From Actinomyces sp. oral taxon 170 str. F0386 (GTDB lineage Bacteria > Actinomycetota > Actinomycetes > Actinomycetales > Actinomycetaceae): a stretch of DNA of 64,000 nucleotides. How positions within the stretch are numbered: position 1 is the stretch's first letter; the number at the start of each line of letters is the position of its first letter. A program made the position numbers and the translations under genes. The notes under the pieces are model-generated. The model did no database searches and was not told the DNA's origin. It saw only the letters and a program-made list of their open reading frames with translations. Positions 1 through 8,960 of this stretch are shown here, in pieces. The stretch is from positions 1 through 64,000 of the forward strand of contig NZ_GL882544.1 in the NCBI RefSeq assembly GCF_000195595.1, written 5' to 3'.

Positions 1-188
1 AAGACAACCACCACACTAGAACACGACCCTCCGCGGGTGTGCCCTTTAGCGTCATGTATTCTTCCGAGTGTTCTCCACCTTGCTCGCGGATATCGGCGAT
101 TCCTGAGGGCTGCCGCCGCTCATGTAGCATTCGGCCCATGTCATCGGTGACCACAGAGAGTGACAGATTCCTACTCGACGGCGAGTGC

Positions 189-911
189 ATGATCATCGGG
201 CACCGAGGTCTGAGCTCACTCGCCCCGGAGAACACCATGGCCGCCTTCCGCAGCGCGGTGGGCCATCAGGTGAGTTGGGTGGAGGCCGATGTCGACGTCA
301 TCGCCGACGGAACAGTCATCATCTGCCACGACTCGACCCTGGACCGCACCACGAACCGGACTGGCCGGTACGACGACCTGACCATCGCCGACCTGGCAGG
401 TATCGACGCCGGAGGCTGGTTCTCCTCCCAGTACGAGGGCGAACCGCTCCCCACCCTGGGGAATCTCATTGATCTCATGAACGAGGCCGGCCTCAATGCC
501 AATATCGAGATCAAGCCCAATGAGACCGGTAAGGAGGGGACGCTGCGACTCATCGACGGTGTGGTCGCCCAGCTCGAGCGACTGCGCCCAGGCCCGAAGG
601 TCATCGTCTCCTCCTTCAGCCACGTCCTGCTTCATCTGCTCAAGCAGCGCGCTCCACACGTTCCCGTGGGATGCCTCTACGAGAGTCGCACTCTTGGCGA
701 CGACTGGAGGAGCACGCTGGAGATTGTGGGAGCCGACTACATCCATCCTGAGGACACAGGCCTGACCCGGCAGCAGGTTCAGGCCTTTCGAGCCGAGGGC
801 TACGGCGTCAACGTCTGGACCGTCAACTCGCTCGGCCGGGCCAACGAGCTCTTCAACTGGGGAGTCACCGGAATCTTCTCCGACATCGCCCACCAGATTC
901 CTCGCCGCTGA
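189..911 (+). CDS. Glycerophosphodiester phosphodiesterase
   Basis: Predicted cytoplasmic enzyme that hydrolyses glycerophosphodiesters to glycerol-3-phosphate and an alcohol. The family hallmarks are visible in order: IGHRGLSSLAPENT at the N terminus (catalytic His and Arg), EADVD (metal ligand Glu/Asp), ICHDSTLDRTTN (second catalytic His) and NIEIKPN. The length of 240 aa is normal for a single-domain soluble member. No signal peptide is seen from this ATG. An in-frame ATG at 138 would add 17 residues (MSSVTTESDRFLLDGEC); 189 is preferred because family members start a few residues before the HRG motif. An MFS transporter follows 59 bp downstream on the same strand, suggesting the substrate or product is transported by its neighbour. 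Confidence 0.88.
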   Translation: MIIGHRGLSSLAPENTMAAFRSAVGHQVSWVEADVDVIADGTVIICHDSTLDRTTNRTGRYDDLTIADLAGIDAGGWFSSQYEGEPLPTLGNLIDLMNEAGLNANIEIKPNETGKEGTLRLIDGVVAQLERLRPGPKVIVSSFSHVLLHLLKQRAPHVPVGCLYESRTLGDDWRSTLEIVGADYIHPEDTGLTRQQVQAFRAEGYGVNVWTVNSLGRANELFNWGVTGIFSDIAHQIPRR

Positions 912-970
912 CACTCCTGTCCGCAGCACATATTTCTCAGATCATCCCTTGAAAGGACGGACCTGGTCCC

Positions 971-2365
971 ATGACTGCGTCCATATACGAGTCGTTCCCT
1001 GACTCGTCTACCGCCATCGTCTCGGAGAAGAACTCTGAGGGGAAGGGCGAGCATCTCGTCGATCCGCAGGAAGGCGCCGCCGGTCAACGGCGTCCGGTCT
1101 TTCTGCGCCGTGACCACGTTGGCGCGTTTCTCAGCATCGTGCTCTCCGGCCAGCTCGTGTACGCCGCCTTCGAAGCGCTCAAGGGCTCCCTCATGCTGCA
1201 GATCTCCGACGTACTGGGGATCGGCATCGACGGCTTCGGCGCCATGATGAGCGTCATCGGTCTGGCCATGTACATGTACATCCCGGCCGGATGGATCAAC
1301 AACCGCTTCACCATTCGCTCGATCCTGGCGACGTGGTGCGCCTGGAGGCTGGTGACGCTTATGGTGCTCTACCTCGTTCCGGGCCTGCCGTTCACGATGA
1401 TGCTCGCCATCGCGTTCTCCTGGGCGGTCTGGGACGCCATCGGGTGGCCGGCGGTGGTCAATGGCCTCACCTTCATCTCCCGAGGTGATCGCCACCATGG
1501 CAGAGGTATGGTTATGGGATTCTTCGAGGCGATCAGACGCAGTGTGGAGTTCATCCTGGCCATGATCGTCGTCGGCTGCGTGTGGGCCTTTCCGCAGCAC
1601 TGGAGGGTCATCATCATCGGCTTCGCGGTCGGCTACTCCCTGCTGCTCGTCCCGCTGATCGCCTGCCTGCTCCGCCTCGTGCCGAGGAACGCGATCGCCC
1701 ATCAGGACAACACCTCGGCAAGTACCGCTGCCCTCCTCGGACTGCTCAAGGTCATGGCGCATCCGCGTATCTGGCTGGCCGGGCTGGCGGCCATGTGCCT
1801 GTACTGGGCCTACGTCAACCTCATCTACTCCTCGGCCCCCTACCTCAAGCTCGTCTACAACGTCTCCGACGGCGTGGCCGGACTGTTCGGGGCTACGACG
1901 ACCAGCCTCGTCGGCGCCCTCATCTGCATCCCGTCGGGATTCGTCGCCGACTACATCTTCAAGTCCTCAGCCGCCATGATGACGGCGGCGCTGACCGTCG
2001 TCGGGGTCAGCGCCGCAGCGGTGTACATGCTGCCATCATCAAAGATGATGATGTGGCCCGCGATCATTCTCCTTATCGTCATGTCAGTGGGTGTCTTCAT
2101 GGGAAAATCGGTCATCCTGGCCCCGATCGCCGAGCTCGACCTGCCCGAGGAGGTCAACGGCTCGGCTATGGCGGTTGCCTCGTTCCTCGCCTACGCATCC
2201 ATCATCTGGGGTAACTCGATGACCTCCGGCATCGTCGAGTCCCACCGCCACAACGCCTACGAGGGCTACCAGACCGTCTTCCTCATCACCTTGGCCGTGG
2301 CACTGGCGGGAGCCGCCTGCGCCTTCGCTCTGACCGTCGTCGGACGGGGTCGCCGGCACGTCTGA
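971..2365 (+). CDS. MFS transporter
   Basis: A 464-residue protein with about twelve hydrophobic segments after a hydrophilic N-terminal tail of roughly 55 residues, the architecture of a major facilitator superfamily carrier in the inner membrane. Charged loops such as GWINNRFTIRS, between early helices, fit the MFS loop 2-3 region. A purine-rich GAAAGGA lies about 13 bp before the ATG, rather far for a ribosome site, so the start is provisional. The gene follows the glycerophosphodiesterase by 59 bp. By inference it could import a glycerophosphodiester or a related polyol phosphate, but nothing in the sequence identifies the substrate. Confidence 0.8.
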   Translation: MTASIYESFPDSSTAIVSEKNSEGKGEHLVDPQEGAAGQRRPVFLRRDHVGAFLSIVLSGQLVYAAFEALKGSLMLQISDVLGIGIDGFGAMMSVIGLAMYMYIPAGWINNRFTIRSILATWCAWRLVTLMVLYLVPGLPFTMMLAIAFSWAVWDAIGWPAVVNGLTFISRGDRHHGRGMVMGFFEAIRRSVEFILAMIVVGCVWAFPQHWRVIIIGFAVGYSLLLVPLIACLLRLVPRNAIAHQDNTSASTAALLGLLKVMAHPRIWLAGLAAMCLYWAYVNLIYSSAPYLKLVYNVSDGVAGLFGATTTSLVGALICIPSGFVADYIFKSSAAMMTAALTVVGVSAAAVYMLPSSKMMMWPAIILLIVMSVGVFMGKSVILAPIAELDLPEEVNGSAMAVASFLAYASIIWGNSMTSGIVESHRHNAYEGYQTVFLITLAVALAGAACAFALTVVGRGRRHV

Positions 2366-2430
2366 TCAGTTGATTCAATGCATGGCCCGGAAGGCTGTGT
2401 GAGCGCAGTCACCAGGGGTAGGGTGAGGGC

Positions 2431-3048
2431 ATGTCACGCTACATCGAGCTCCACCCCGTCAACCCGCAGGCACGTCTGGTTGAGAAGGTCGTCGACACGC
2501 TGCGCGACGGCGGCCTGGTCGCCTATCCCACCGATTCGGGCTACGCCCTGGCCTGCGCGCCTGGGAACAAGGAGGGCCTGGACCGTATCCGCGCCATCCG
2601 CCAGCTCGACGGCAAGCACAACTTCACCTTCGTGTGCGCCGACTTCGCCCAGGTGGGTCCCCTGGCCATCGTGGGCAACAACGCCTTCAGGCTCATCAAA
2701 CGCCTCACCCCGGGACCGTGGACCTTCATCCTCAAGGGAACCAAGGATGTTCCCCGGATGACGCTCAACCCCAAGAAGCACACGCTGGGCGTGCGCATCC
2801 CCGACCATGCCATCACTCAGTCCCTCGTGGCGGAGTTCGGCGCCCCCATCCTGTCGTCCACCTTCATCCGACCTGGACAGGAGGAGCCGGAGACCAACGG
2901 GTGGGAGGTCGAGGAGTCCCTCGGTCATCTCATCGACGTCGTCATCGAGGGGCCTGTGGGACAGGGCGAGCCGACCACCGTCGTCGACCTGACCGACGAC
3001 GTTCCCGAGGTACTGCGCGAGGGTGCGGGAGACATCAGCCTCCTGTGA
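2431..3048 (+). CDS. Sua5/YciO/YrdC-family protein (YciO-like)
   Basis: A 205-aa protein of the YrdC fold, which binds nucleotides and RNA. The signature runs from GGLVAYPTDSGYALAC (residues about 29-44), through the KHNFTFVCAD segment and LTPGPWTFIL, to GVRIPDH. This order matches the YciO branch. TsaC/Sua5 enzymes, which make the threonylcarbamoyladenylate needed for t6A in tRNA, share the fold. There is no C-terminal Sua5 domain. The ATG follows a GTGAGGGC stretch closely. It stands alone between the MFS gene and rarA. Whether it makes threonylcarbamoyl-AMP or only shares the fold cannot be told from sequence. Confidence 0.82.
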   Translation: MSRYIELHPVNPQARLVEKVVDTLRDGGLVAYPTDSGYALACAPGNKEGLDRIRAIRQLDGKHNFTFVCADFAQVGPLAIVGNNAFRLIKRLTPGPWTFILKGTKDVPRMTLNPKKHTLGVRIPDHAITQSLVAEFGAPILSSTFIRPGQEEPETNGWEVEESLGHLIDVVIEGPVGQGEPTTVVDLTDDVPEVLREGAGDISLL

Positions 3049-3181
3049 CCCGCTCTGAGGCCGACACGGCCCCGGATCAGCGATCTGAACCTGGTATCCA
3101 CCGGTGCGCTCGGCGTCTGAAGTCGAGGTCGAGCCGACCTTCAGCGCGGAGTCGAGAGCAGGTGAGCGATAGGGTCGGTCC

Positions 3182-4588
3182 ATGGACCTCTTCGAGTCGG
3201 CCGGTACGGATGACGCCGGGCTCCCTGCGGACTCCCACGCGCCTCTGGCCGTGCGGATGCGTCCCCGCACGCTCGACGAGCTCGAGGGACAGACGCACCT
3301 GCTCACTCCTGGTTCTCCGCTGCGACGACTCGTGGAGCCGTCCCGGACCACGGAACAGGTGGATTCGGGGGCGCCGGCACGACCCAATGCGCACAGGCTC
3401 GGCGCATCCCTGTCCTCAGTCGTCCTGTGGGGCCCGCCCGGCACCGGCAAGACGACGCTCGCCTACCTGGTGGCGCGCGGCAGCGGGCGCCGCTTCGTGG
3501 AGCTGTCGGCAGTGACCGCCGGCGTCAAGGACGTACGCGCCGTCGTCACCGATGCCAGGCGGCGCCTGTCGGCGGGGGAGGAGACGGTACTGTTCATTGA
3601 CGAGGTCCACCGCTTCTCCCGTTCCCAGCAGGACGCTCTCCTGCCCAGCGTGGAGAACCGGTGGGTCACGCTCATCGCCGCCACCACGGAGAACCCGTCC
3701 TTCAGCGTCGTCTCGCCGCTGCTGTCCCGCTCCCTGCTTCTGACCCTTCACCCGCTGGGGGCCGATGACATCGGGCGCCTGGTGGACCGCGCCCTGAACG
3801 ACGAGCGCGGCCTGGCCGGAGCCGTCCGGATCACCGAGGAGGCCCGCGAGCAGATCGTGCGCATGGCCGGCTCCGACGCCCGCAAGGCCCTGACCGTGCT
3901 GGAGGCCGCTGCGGGCACGGTCCTGGCTCAGGGGACGGGGGCCAGCTCGCCGCCACGGATCGAGGTGGCCGACGTCGAGCAGGCCGCCGATGTGGCGGCG
4001 GTGCGCTACGACCGCGCCGGCGACCAGCACTATGACGTCGTCAGCGCCTTCATCAAGTCCATGCGCGGTTCCGATCCCGACGCCACCATGCATTACCTTG
4101 CGCGCATGATCGCGGCGGGTGAGGATCCCCGCTACATCGCCCGCCGCATCGTCATCCACGCCGCCGAGGACATCGGTCTGGCCGACCCTGCGGTGCTGTC
4201 CACCGCCGTGGCCGCGCAGCAGGCGGTCGCCATGATCGGGATGCCCGAGTCTGGGCTCATTCTGGCTCAGGCCGCGCTCGCCGTGGCCACCGCGCCCAAG
4301 TCCAACGCCGTCACCGTGGCTCTGAGCGAGTCCCTGGCGGATGTGAGCGCCGGTAGGGCTGCAGCCGTGCCGGCCCACCTGCGCGACGCCCACTACGCCG
4401 GGGCCGAGGGGCTCGGACACGGTAAGGACTACCGGTACCCGCACGACTTCCCGCACGGAGTTGTTGGCCAGCAGTACCTGCCCGAAGGGCTCGAGGGCAG
4501 CCGGTACTACCGGCCCACCGGCAACGGCTTCGAGAAGCAGCTGGCCTCCCGGCTCGAGGCGGTCCGGCGCATTCTCGACGAGCGATAG
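3182..4588 (+). CDS. rarA: Replication-associated recombination protein A (AAA+ ATPase)
   Basis: A 468-aa AAA+ ATPase of the RarA/MgsA/WRNIP1 family, related to clamp-loader subunits and acting at stalled replication forks. Visible motifs are the Walker A segment GPPGTGKTT (about residue 83), the Walker B box LFIDEVHRF, the sensor ATTENPSF, and the conserved C-terminal stretch with [14 protein letters not shown] and the YPHDFPHG region typical of RarA. Upstream is the N-terminal [14 protein letters not shown] box, also typical. It lies upstream of rpsD and alaS, an arrangement believed common in actinobacteria. Confidence 0.95.
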   Translation: MDLFESAGTDDAGLPADSHAPLAVRMRPRTLDELEGQTHLLTPGSPLRRLVEPSRTTEQVDSGAPARPNAHRLGASLSSVVLWGPPGTGKTTLAYLVARGSGRRFVELSAVTAGVKDVRAVVTDARRRLSAGEETVLFIDEVHRFSRSQQDALLPSVENRWVTLIAATTENPSFSVVSPLLSRSLLLTLHPLGADDIGRLVDRALNDERGLAGAVRITEEAREQIVRMAGSDARKALTVLEAAAGTVLAQGTGASSPPRIEVADVEQAADVAAVRYDRAGDQHYDVVSAFIKSMRGSDPDATMHYLARMIAAGEDPRYIARRIVIHAAEDIGLADPAVLSTAVAAQQAVAMIGMPESGLILAQAALAVATAPKSNAVTVALSESLADVSAGRAAAVPAHLRDAHYAGAEGLGHGKDYRYPHDFPHGVVGQQYLPEGLEGSRYYRPTGNGFEKQLASRLEAVRRILDER

Positions 4589-4843
4589 CTCGGAGCGACA
4601 GCGGATGCCAGCCGCACCACTGCTGAGGAGCGTCTCACACCGGGCGGTTCCGACATAGGTTTTTGCCGGCGAGCACGCTAGAGTTCTCGAGTTGTCCACA
4701 TCGAAGACGTCTGGCGGCGCCTGGTTATCCGTCCGTCGGCAACGATGCAGACCTCCTGGGGTCCCGGCCCGAACCGCGGCTGACCCCGCGCCGTCGGCAC
4801 CAGCCCACGGCGTGCGACCACCAATCCGACAGGAAAGAAGTAC

Positions 4844-5467
4844 ATGAGCTCTTCGCGCTCCCGCCGTCAGGTGCGCCTTTCTCGCGCCCTCGGCATCCCG
4901 CTGACCCCCAAGGCCGTGCGCTACTTCGAGCGCCGCCCCTACGGCCCCGGTGAGCACGGCCGTGCGCGCCGGCGCACCGAGTCCGACTACGCCGTCCGTC
5001 TCAAGGAGAAGCAGCGCCTGCGCGCCCAGTACGGTATCCGCGAGGCCCAGCTCCAGCGAGTCTTCGAGGAGGCCCGTCGCGGCCAGGGCCTGACCGGTGA
5101 GTCCCTCGTCGAGCTGCTCGAGATGCGCCTGGACGCCCTTGTCCTGCGCTCCGGGATCGCCCGTACCATCGCCCAGGCCCGCCAGGACGTGGTCCACCGT
5201 CACATCCTCGTCGACGGCAAGGTCGTGGACCGTCCCTCTTACCGGGTCAAGCCCGGCCAGACCATCCAGGTCCGTCCCCGCTCCCAGGTGATGGTGCCCT
5301 TCCAGGTCGCCGCAGCCGGCGCCCACCGCGACGTGCTTCCCCCTGTTCCGGACTACCTCAACGTGGACCTCGAGAAGCTCTCGGCCACGCTGGTGCGCCG
5401 CCCCAAGCGTGACGAGGTCCCTGTGACCTGTGACGTCCAGATGGTCGTCGAGTACTACTCGCGCTGA
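4844..5467 (+). CDS. rpsD: 30S ribosomal protein S4
   Basis: A 207-aa primary rRNA-binding protein of the small subunit. The N-terminal half carries the S4 domain start (RQVRLSRALG, PGEHGRAR, YAVRLKEKQRLRAQYG). The C-terminal S4 RNA-binding fold includes LEMRLDALVLRSGIA and HILVDGKVVDRPSYRV. No cysteines are present in the first 60 residues, so this is the zinc-independent form. AGGAAAG stands 7 bp before the ATG. A strong hairpin terminator follows at 5485. The roughly 255 bp upstream contains no gene. It is not in an alpha operon with rpsK or rpoA; the rarA-rpsD-alaS context seems normal for actinobacteria. Confidence 0.97.
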   Translation: MSSSRSRRQVRLSRALGIPLTPKAVRYFERRPYGPGEHGRARRRTESDYAVRLKEKQRLRAQYGIREAQLQRVFEEARRGQGLTGESLVELLEMRLDALVLRSGIARTIAQARQDVVHRHILVDGKVVDRPSYRVKPGQTIQVRPRSQVMVPFQVAAAGAHRDVLPPVPDYLNVDLEKLSATLVRRPKRDEVPVTCDVQMVVEYYSR

Positions 5468-5484
5468 CGCCCACGTTCATCCTG

Positions 5485-5531
5485 ACGCCGGGGCGCCCCG
5501 GACCCATGAGAGGTTCGGGGCGCCCCGGCGT
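5485..5531 (+). terminator. Hairpin terminator after rpsD
   Basis: Two 20-nt arms (5485-5504 and 5512-5531) pair perfectly apart from one G-U, around a 7-nt loop. The stem is almost entirely G and C. It starts 17 bp after the rpsD stop and is not followed by a run of T, as is usual for terminators of high-GC actinobacteria. Confidence 0.8.
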
Positions 5532-5698
5532 GGGAGTACGCTCTCCAAGGAGCAACCCAACCGGCTGAGGCCTCGCGGCCACCTGCATATCACCGGGATA
5601 TCGATTCTGCCGGTCGACCACACCACACAGTCCACACGCCCCGTCACACGGCCCGAGCGCCAAGTGCCCGGGCGCCCCTCGAACAGGATGAGGACCCT

Positions 5699-8410
5699 AT
5701 GCGCACATCCGAGATCCGCAGCCGCTGGCTGGACTACTTCGCCGCGAATAAGCACGAGATCCGTCCCTCGGTCTCCCTGGTGTCCCCGGAGCCCTCCATC
5801 CTGTTCACCGTGGCGGGCATGGTGCCGTTCATCCCCTATATCCTGGGTACGGAGGAGGCCCCCTGGCCGAGGGCGGCCTCGGTGCAGAAGTGCATCCGCA
5901 CCAATGACATCGACAACGTCGGCGTCACGACGCGCCACGGCACGTTCTTCCAGATGAACGGCAACTTCTCCTTCGGCGACTACTTCAAGGAGGGGGCCAT
6001 CTCCTACGCCTGGGGTCTGCTGACCGGTAGTCGCGAGGAGGGCGGCTACGGCCTGGACGGGGACCGGCTGTGGATGACGATCTGGGAAAAGGACCAGGTC
6101 TCCCTCGACTACTGGACCCGCGAGATCGGCGTTCCCGCCGAGCGGATCCAGCTGCTTCCGTTCAAGGACATCTCCTGGTCCACCGGTCAGCCCGGACCGG
6201 CCGGATCCTGCTGCGAGATCCACTACGACCGGGGCCCCGCCTACGGGCCCGACGGCGGGCCCGCCGTCGACACCCAGGGAGACCGCTTCCTGGAGATCTG
6301 GAACCTCGTCTTCGACGAGTTCCTGCGCGGTGAGGGCAAGGGGCACGACTTCGAGCTCCTGGGCAAGCTCGACCAGACGGCCATCGACACCGGTGCCGGC
6401 CTGGAGCGCCTGGCCTTCATCATGCAGGACAAGCCCAACATGTATGAGATCGACGAGGTCTTCCCCGTCATCAGAGCCGCCGAGGAGCTCTCCGGCAAGG
6501 TCTACGGACGTGGCTCGGCCGGCCCCGAGGCCGGGGACGCCTACCACGACGACGTGCGCATGCGAGTCGTGGCCGACCACGTGCGCTCGGCCCTCATGCT
6601 CATTTCCGACGGTGTGCGCCCCGGCAACGACGGGCGCGGCTACGTCCTGCGCCGCCTCATCCGCCGTGCGGTGCGCTCCATGCGCCTGCTGGGCGTCGAC
6701 GAGGCCGCCATGCCCACGCTGCTGACTGTCTCGAAGGATGCCATGAAGGCCTCCTACCCCGAGCTGGAGACCAGCTGGAGCGCCATCTCCGAGATCGCCT
6801 TCGGTGAGGAGGACGCCTTCCGCCGCACCCTGACCGCCGGGACCACGATCCTGGACACTGCGGTGGCCTCGGCCAAGAAGGACGCAGGTCGGACTGGTCG
6901 CCCGCTGATGTCCGGCAGAAGCGCTTTCGAGCTGCACGACACCTACGGCTTCCCCATCGACCTCACTCTGGAGATGGCCGCCGAGCAGGGAGTCGACGTC
7001 GACGAGAGCGCCTTCCGCAGCCTCATGAACGAGCAGAAGGAGCGTGCCCGCGCCGACGCGCGAGCCAAGAAGACCGGGCACGCCGACATCCGTGTCTTCC
7101 GTGAGCTCGAGAAGGAGATGGGTGGCGGCTCGGCTTTCCTGGGCTACACCGAGTCCTCCGCCGAGGCCTCTGTCGCCGGTGTGCTCGTCGACGGCGTTCC
7201 GCAGAGCGTCGTCACCTCCCCGGCCGAGGTCGAGGTCATCCTCGACCGGACTCCGTTCTACGCCGAGATGGGCGGGCAGCTCGCCGACCAGGGCACCATT
7301 CGTCTGGCCGACGGAGGCACCGTTGAGGTTAATGACGTCCAGGCGCCCGTCAAGGGACTGCACGTTCACCGCGGCACCCTGACCGAGGGCACGATCGCCG
7401 TGGGGGAGAAGGCCTTCGCCCAGATCGACGTCGCCCGCCGCCTGGCGATCGCACGCGCACACACCTCCACCCACATGGTGCACAAGGCGCTTCATGAGAT
7501 CGTCTCCGACAACGCCACCCAGGCCGGCAGCGAGAACTCCCCATCCCGTATGCGCTTCGACTTCCGCCACGGCTCAGCCCTGGCTGGCGAGCAGGTCGCC
7601 GGCATCGAGGAGCGCGTCAACGCCAAGCTCTCCGAGGACCTGACCGTCACCGATGAGGTCATGGACATCGACGCCGCCCGGGCTGCAGGCGCCATGGCCC
7701 TGTTCGGGGAGAAGTACGGCAAGGAGGTGCGAGTCGTCTCCATCGGCGGCGACTGGTCCAAGGAGCTGTGCGCCGGGACCCACGTGCCTACCACTGGCCA
7801 CATCGGCCGCATCGCAGTGGTGGGTGAGTCCTCGATCGGCTCGGGCGTGCGCCGCATCGACGCCCTCGTCGGCGACGGCGCCTACGGCTACCAGGCCAAG
7901 GAGCACGCCCTGGTCTCCCAGATCTCCACCATGGTTGGAGGCCGTCCCGAGGAGCTGCCCGAGCGTGTCGAGAGTCTCATGACGCGCCTGAAGGACGCCG
8001 AGAAGCGACTTGCCGCAGCCGAGCAGGCCGCCCTGTCCGCTCGCACCGCCGGCATCGTCTCCGACGCCGTCCCCGTGGGCGAGGTCCGGCTCGCCTCGGC
8101 CAACCTCGGCTCCGTCGGTGCCGCCGACGCCGTGCGCTCCTTGACCCTCGACGCCCGCAGCCGGCTGGGTGACTCGGAGCCCGCTGTCGTGGCCGTCGGT
8201 GCAGTCCTGAACTCGCGTCCCGTCATCGTGGTCGCAACCAACGCCGGCGCCCGGGACAAGGGCATTCGTGCCGGAGCACTGGTGCGCACCGCGGCTCAGG
8301 TCCTTGACGGTGGCGGCGGCGGCAAGGACGACCTGGCCCAGGGCGGTGGACAGAACCCCGACGCCCTGGACGAGGCGTTGCGCACCGTCGCCGACCAGAT
8401 CAGGGCCTGA
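5699..8410 (+). CDS. alaS: Alanyl-tRNA synthetase
   Basis: A 903-aa class II synthetase that charges tRNA-Ala and edits mischarged Ser or Gly. The N-terminal catalytic domain opens with RSRWLDYFAANKHEIRPSVS and includes FTVAGMVPF, TRHGTFFQMNGNFSFGDYFK and the TGAGLERLAFIMQ segment. The editing domain carries HTSTHMVH (HxxxH) and the CAGTH (CxxxH) zinc motif. The C-terminal DHHA1/C-Ala domain ends in GGGGKDDLAQGGGQNP. AGGA stands 4 bp before the ATG. ruvX follows closely, a conserved actinobacterial pairing. No T-box leader was recognised in the 165 bp upstream. Confidence 0.98.
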   Translation: MRTSEIRSRWLDYFAANKHEIRPSVSLVSPEPSILFTVAGMVPFIPYILGTEEAPWPRAASVQKCIRTNDIDNVGVTTRHGTFFQMNGNFSFGDYFKEGAISYAWGLLTGSREEGGYGLDGDRLWMTIWEKDQVSLDYWTREIGVPAERIQLLPFKDISWSTGQPGPAGSCCEIHYDRGPAYGPDGGPAVDTQGDRFLEIWNLVFDEFLRGEGKGHDFELLGKLDQTAIDTGAGLERLAFIMQDKPNMYEIDEVFPVIRAAEELSGKVYGRGSAGPEAGDAYHDDVRMRVVADHVRSALMLISDGVRPGNDGRGYVLRRLIRRAVRSMRLLGVDEAAMPTLLTVSKDAMKASYPELETSWSAISEIAFGEEDAFRRTLTAGTTILDTAVASAKKDAGRTGRPLMSGRSAFELHDTYGFPIDLTLEMAAEQGVDVDESAFRSLMNEQKERARADARAKKTGHADIRVFRELEKEMGGGSAFLGYTESSAEASVAGVLVDGVPQSVVTSPAEVEVILDRTPFYAEMGGQLADQGTIRLADGGTVEVNDVQAPVKGLHVHRGTLTEGTIAVGEKAFAQIDVARRLAIARAHTSTHMVHKALHEIVSDNATQAGSENSPSRMRFDFRHGSALAGEQVAGIEERVNAKLSEDLTVTDEVMDIDAARAAGAMALFGEKYGKEVRVVSIGGDWSKELCAGTHVPTTGHIGRIAVVGESSIGSGVRRIDALVGDGAYGYQAKEHALVSQISTMVGGRPEELPERVESLMTRLKDAEKRLAAAEQAALSARTAGIVSDAVPVGEVRLASANLGSVGAADAVRSLTLDARSRLGDSEPAVVAVGAVLNSRPVIVVATNAGARDKGIRAGALVRTAAQVLDGGGGGKDDLAQGGGQNPDALDEALRTVADQIRA

Positions 8411-8444
8411 CCCGGCGCCTGGCTCAGACTCGGTGGCAGATCAC

Positions 8445-8960
8445 GTGACAGACTCATCAGCTCAACCGGCGCTGACGGGATTCCGTTCCGGTGTGCGACT
8501 CGCCTTCGACGTCGGAAAGGCACGTATTGGTGTCGCTCGTTGCGATCAGGACGCGATTCTGTCCGTTCCTGTGGTAACTCTCAGGCGGGACCGTTATGGT
8601 GCTGATCTCGACGAGGCCGTTGACCTCGTCGACGAGTACGGTGCCTTCGAGGTGATCGTCGGTCTGCCCAAGCACATGGGTGGTGGCAGCTCGAGCTCAA
8701 CCAGGGACGCCCGCAGATGGGCCCGAGACCTGGCGAGCCGCCTACCGCAACGGGTGTGCGTCCGGCTGGTCGACGAGAGGCTCACCACCGTCACTGCTCA
8801 CCGGGACCTGCACGCTGCCGGACTGAAGGAGAGGAGTTTTCGCGGTATCGTCGACCAAGCGGCAGCGGTCGTCATCCTTGAACAGGCCATCACAACCGAG
8901 CGGATGTCCGGGGTTCCGGCCGGTGAGCGAGTCCACCCGACCAAGAGAGGCAGAGCGTGA
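8445..8960 (+). CDS. ruvX: Putative pre-16S rRNA nuclease / Holliday junction resolvase-like (YqgF)
   Basis: An RNase H-fold nuclease of the YqgF/RuvX family, about 171 aa. It is implicated in 5' maturation of 16S rRNA. Motifs are LAFDVGKARIGVA (first catalytic Asp), VIVGLPKHMGG, VRLVDERLTTV (catalytic Glu) and a late VDQAAAVVILE with the third acidic residue. Start choice is uncertain: GTG at 8445 has a weak GGTGG 8 bp upstream, while GTG at 8433 is also in frame. Both lie just after alaS. The stop overlaps the mltG start by 4 nt, indicating translational coupling. Confidence 0.9.
   Translation: MTDSSAQPALTGFRSGVRLAFDVGKARIGVARCDQDAILSVPVVTLRRDRYGADLDEAVDLVDEYGAFEVIVGLPKHMGGGSSSSTRDARRWARDLASRLPQRVCVRLVDERLTTVTAHRDLHAAGLKERSFRGIVDQAAAVVILEQAITTERMSGVPAGERVHPTKRGRA

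Noticed and set aside
4660-4690. Promoter-like TTGCCG and TAGAGT upstream of rpsD
   Set aside because: The spacing is only 10 bp, and no other -35 at normal distance was found.
3416-5326. A 636-codon minus-strand frame over rarA and rpsD
   Set aside because: Same shadow effect; both plus-strand genes are strongly conserved.
5532-5698. Possible T-box leader upstream of alaS
   Set aside because: No T-box consensus or specifier loop was seen; only small inverted repeats.
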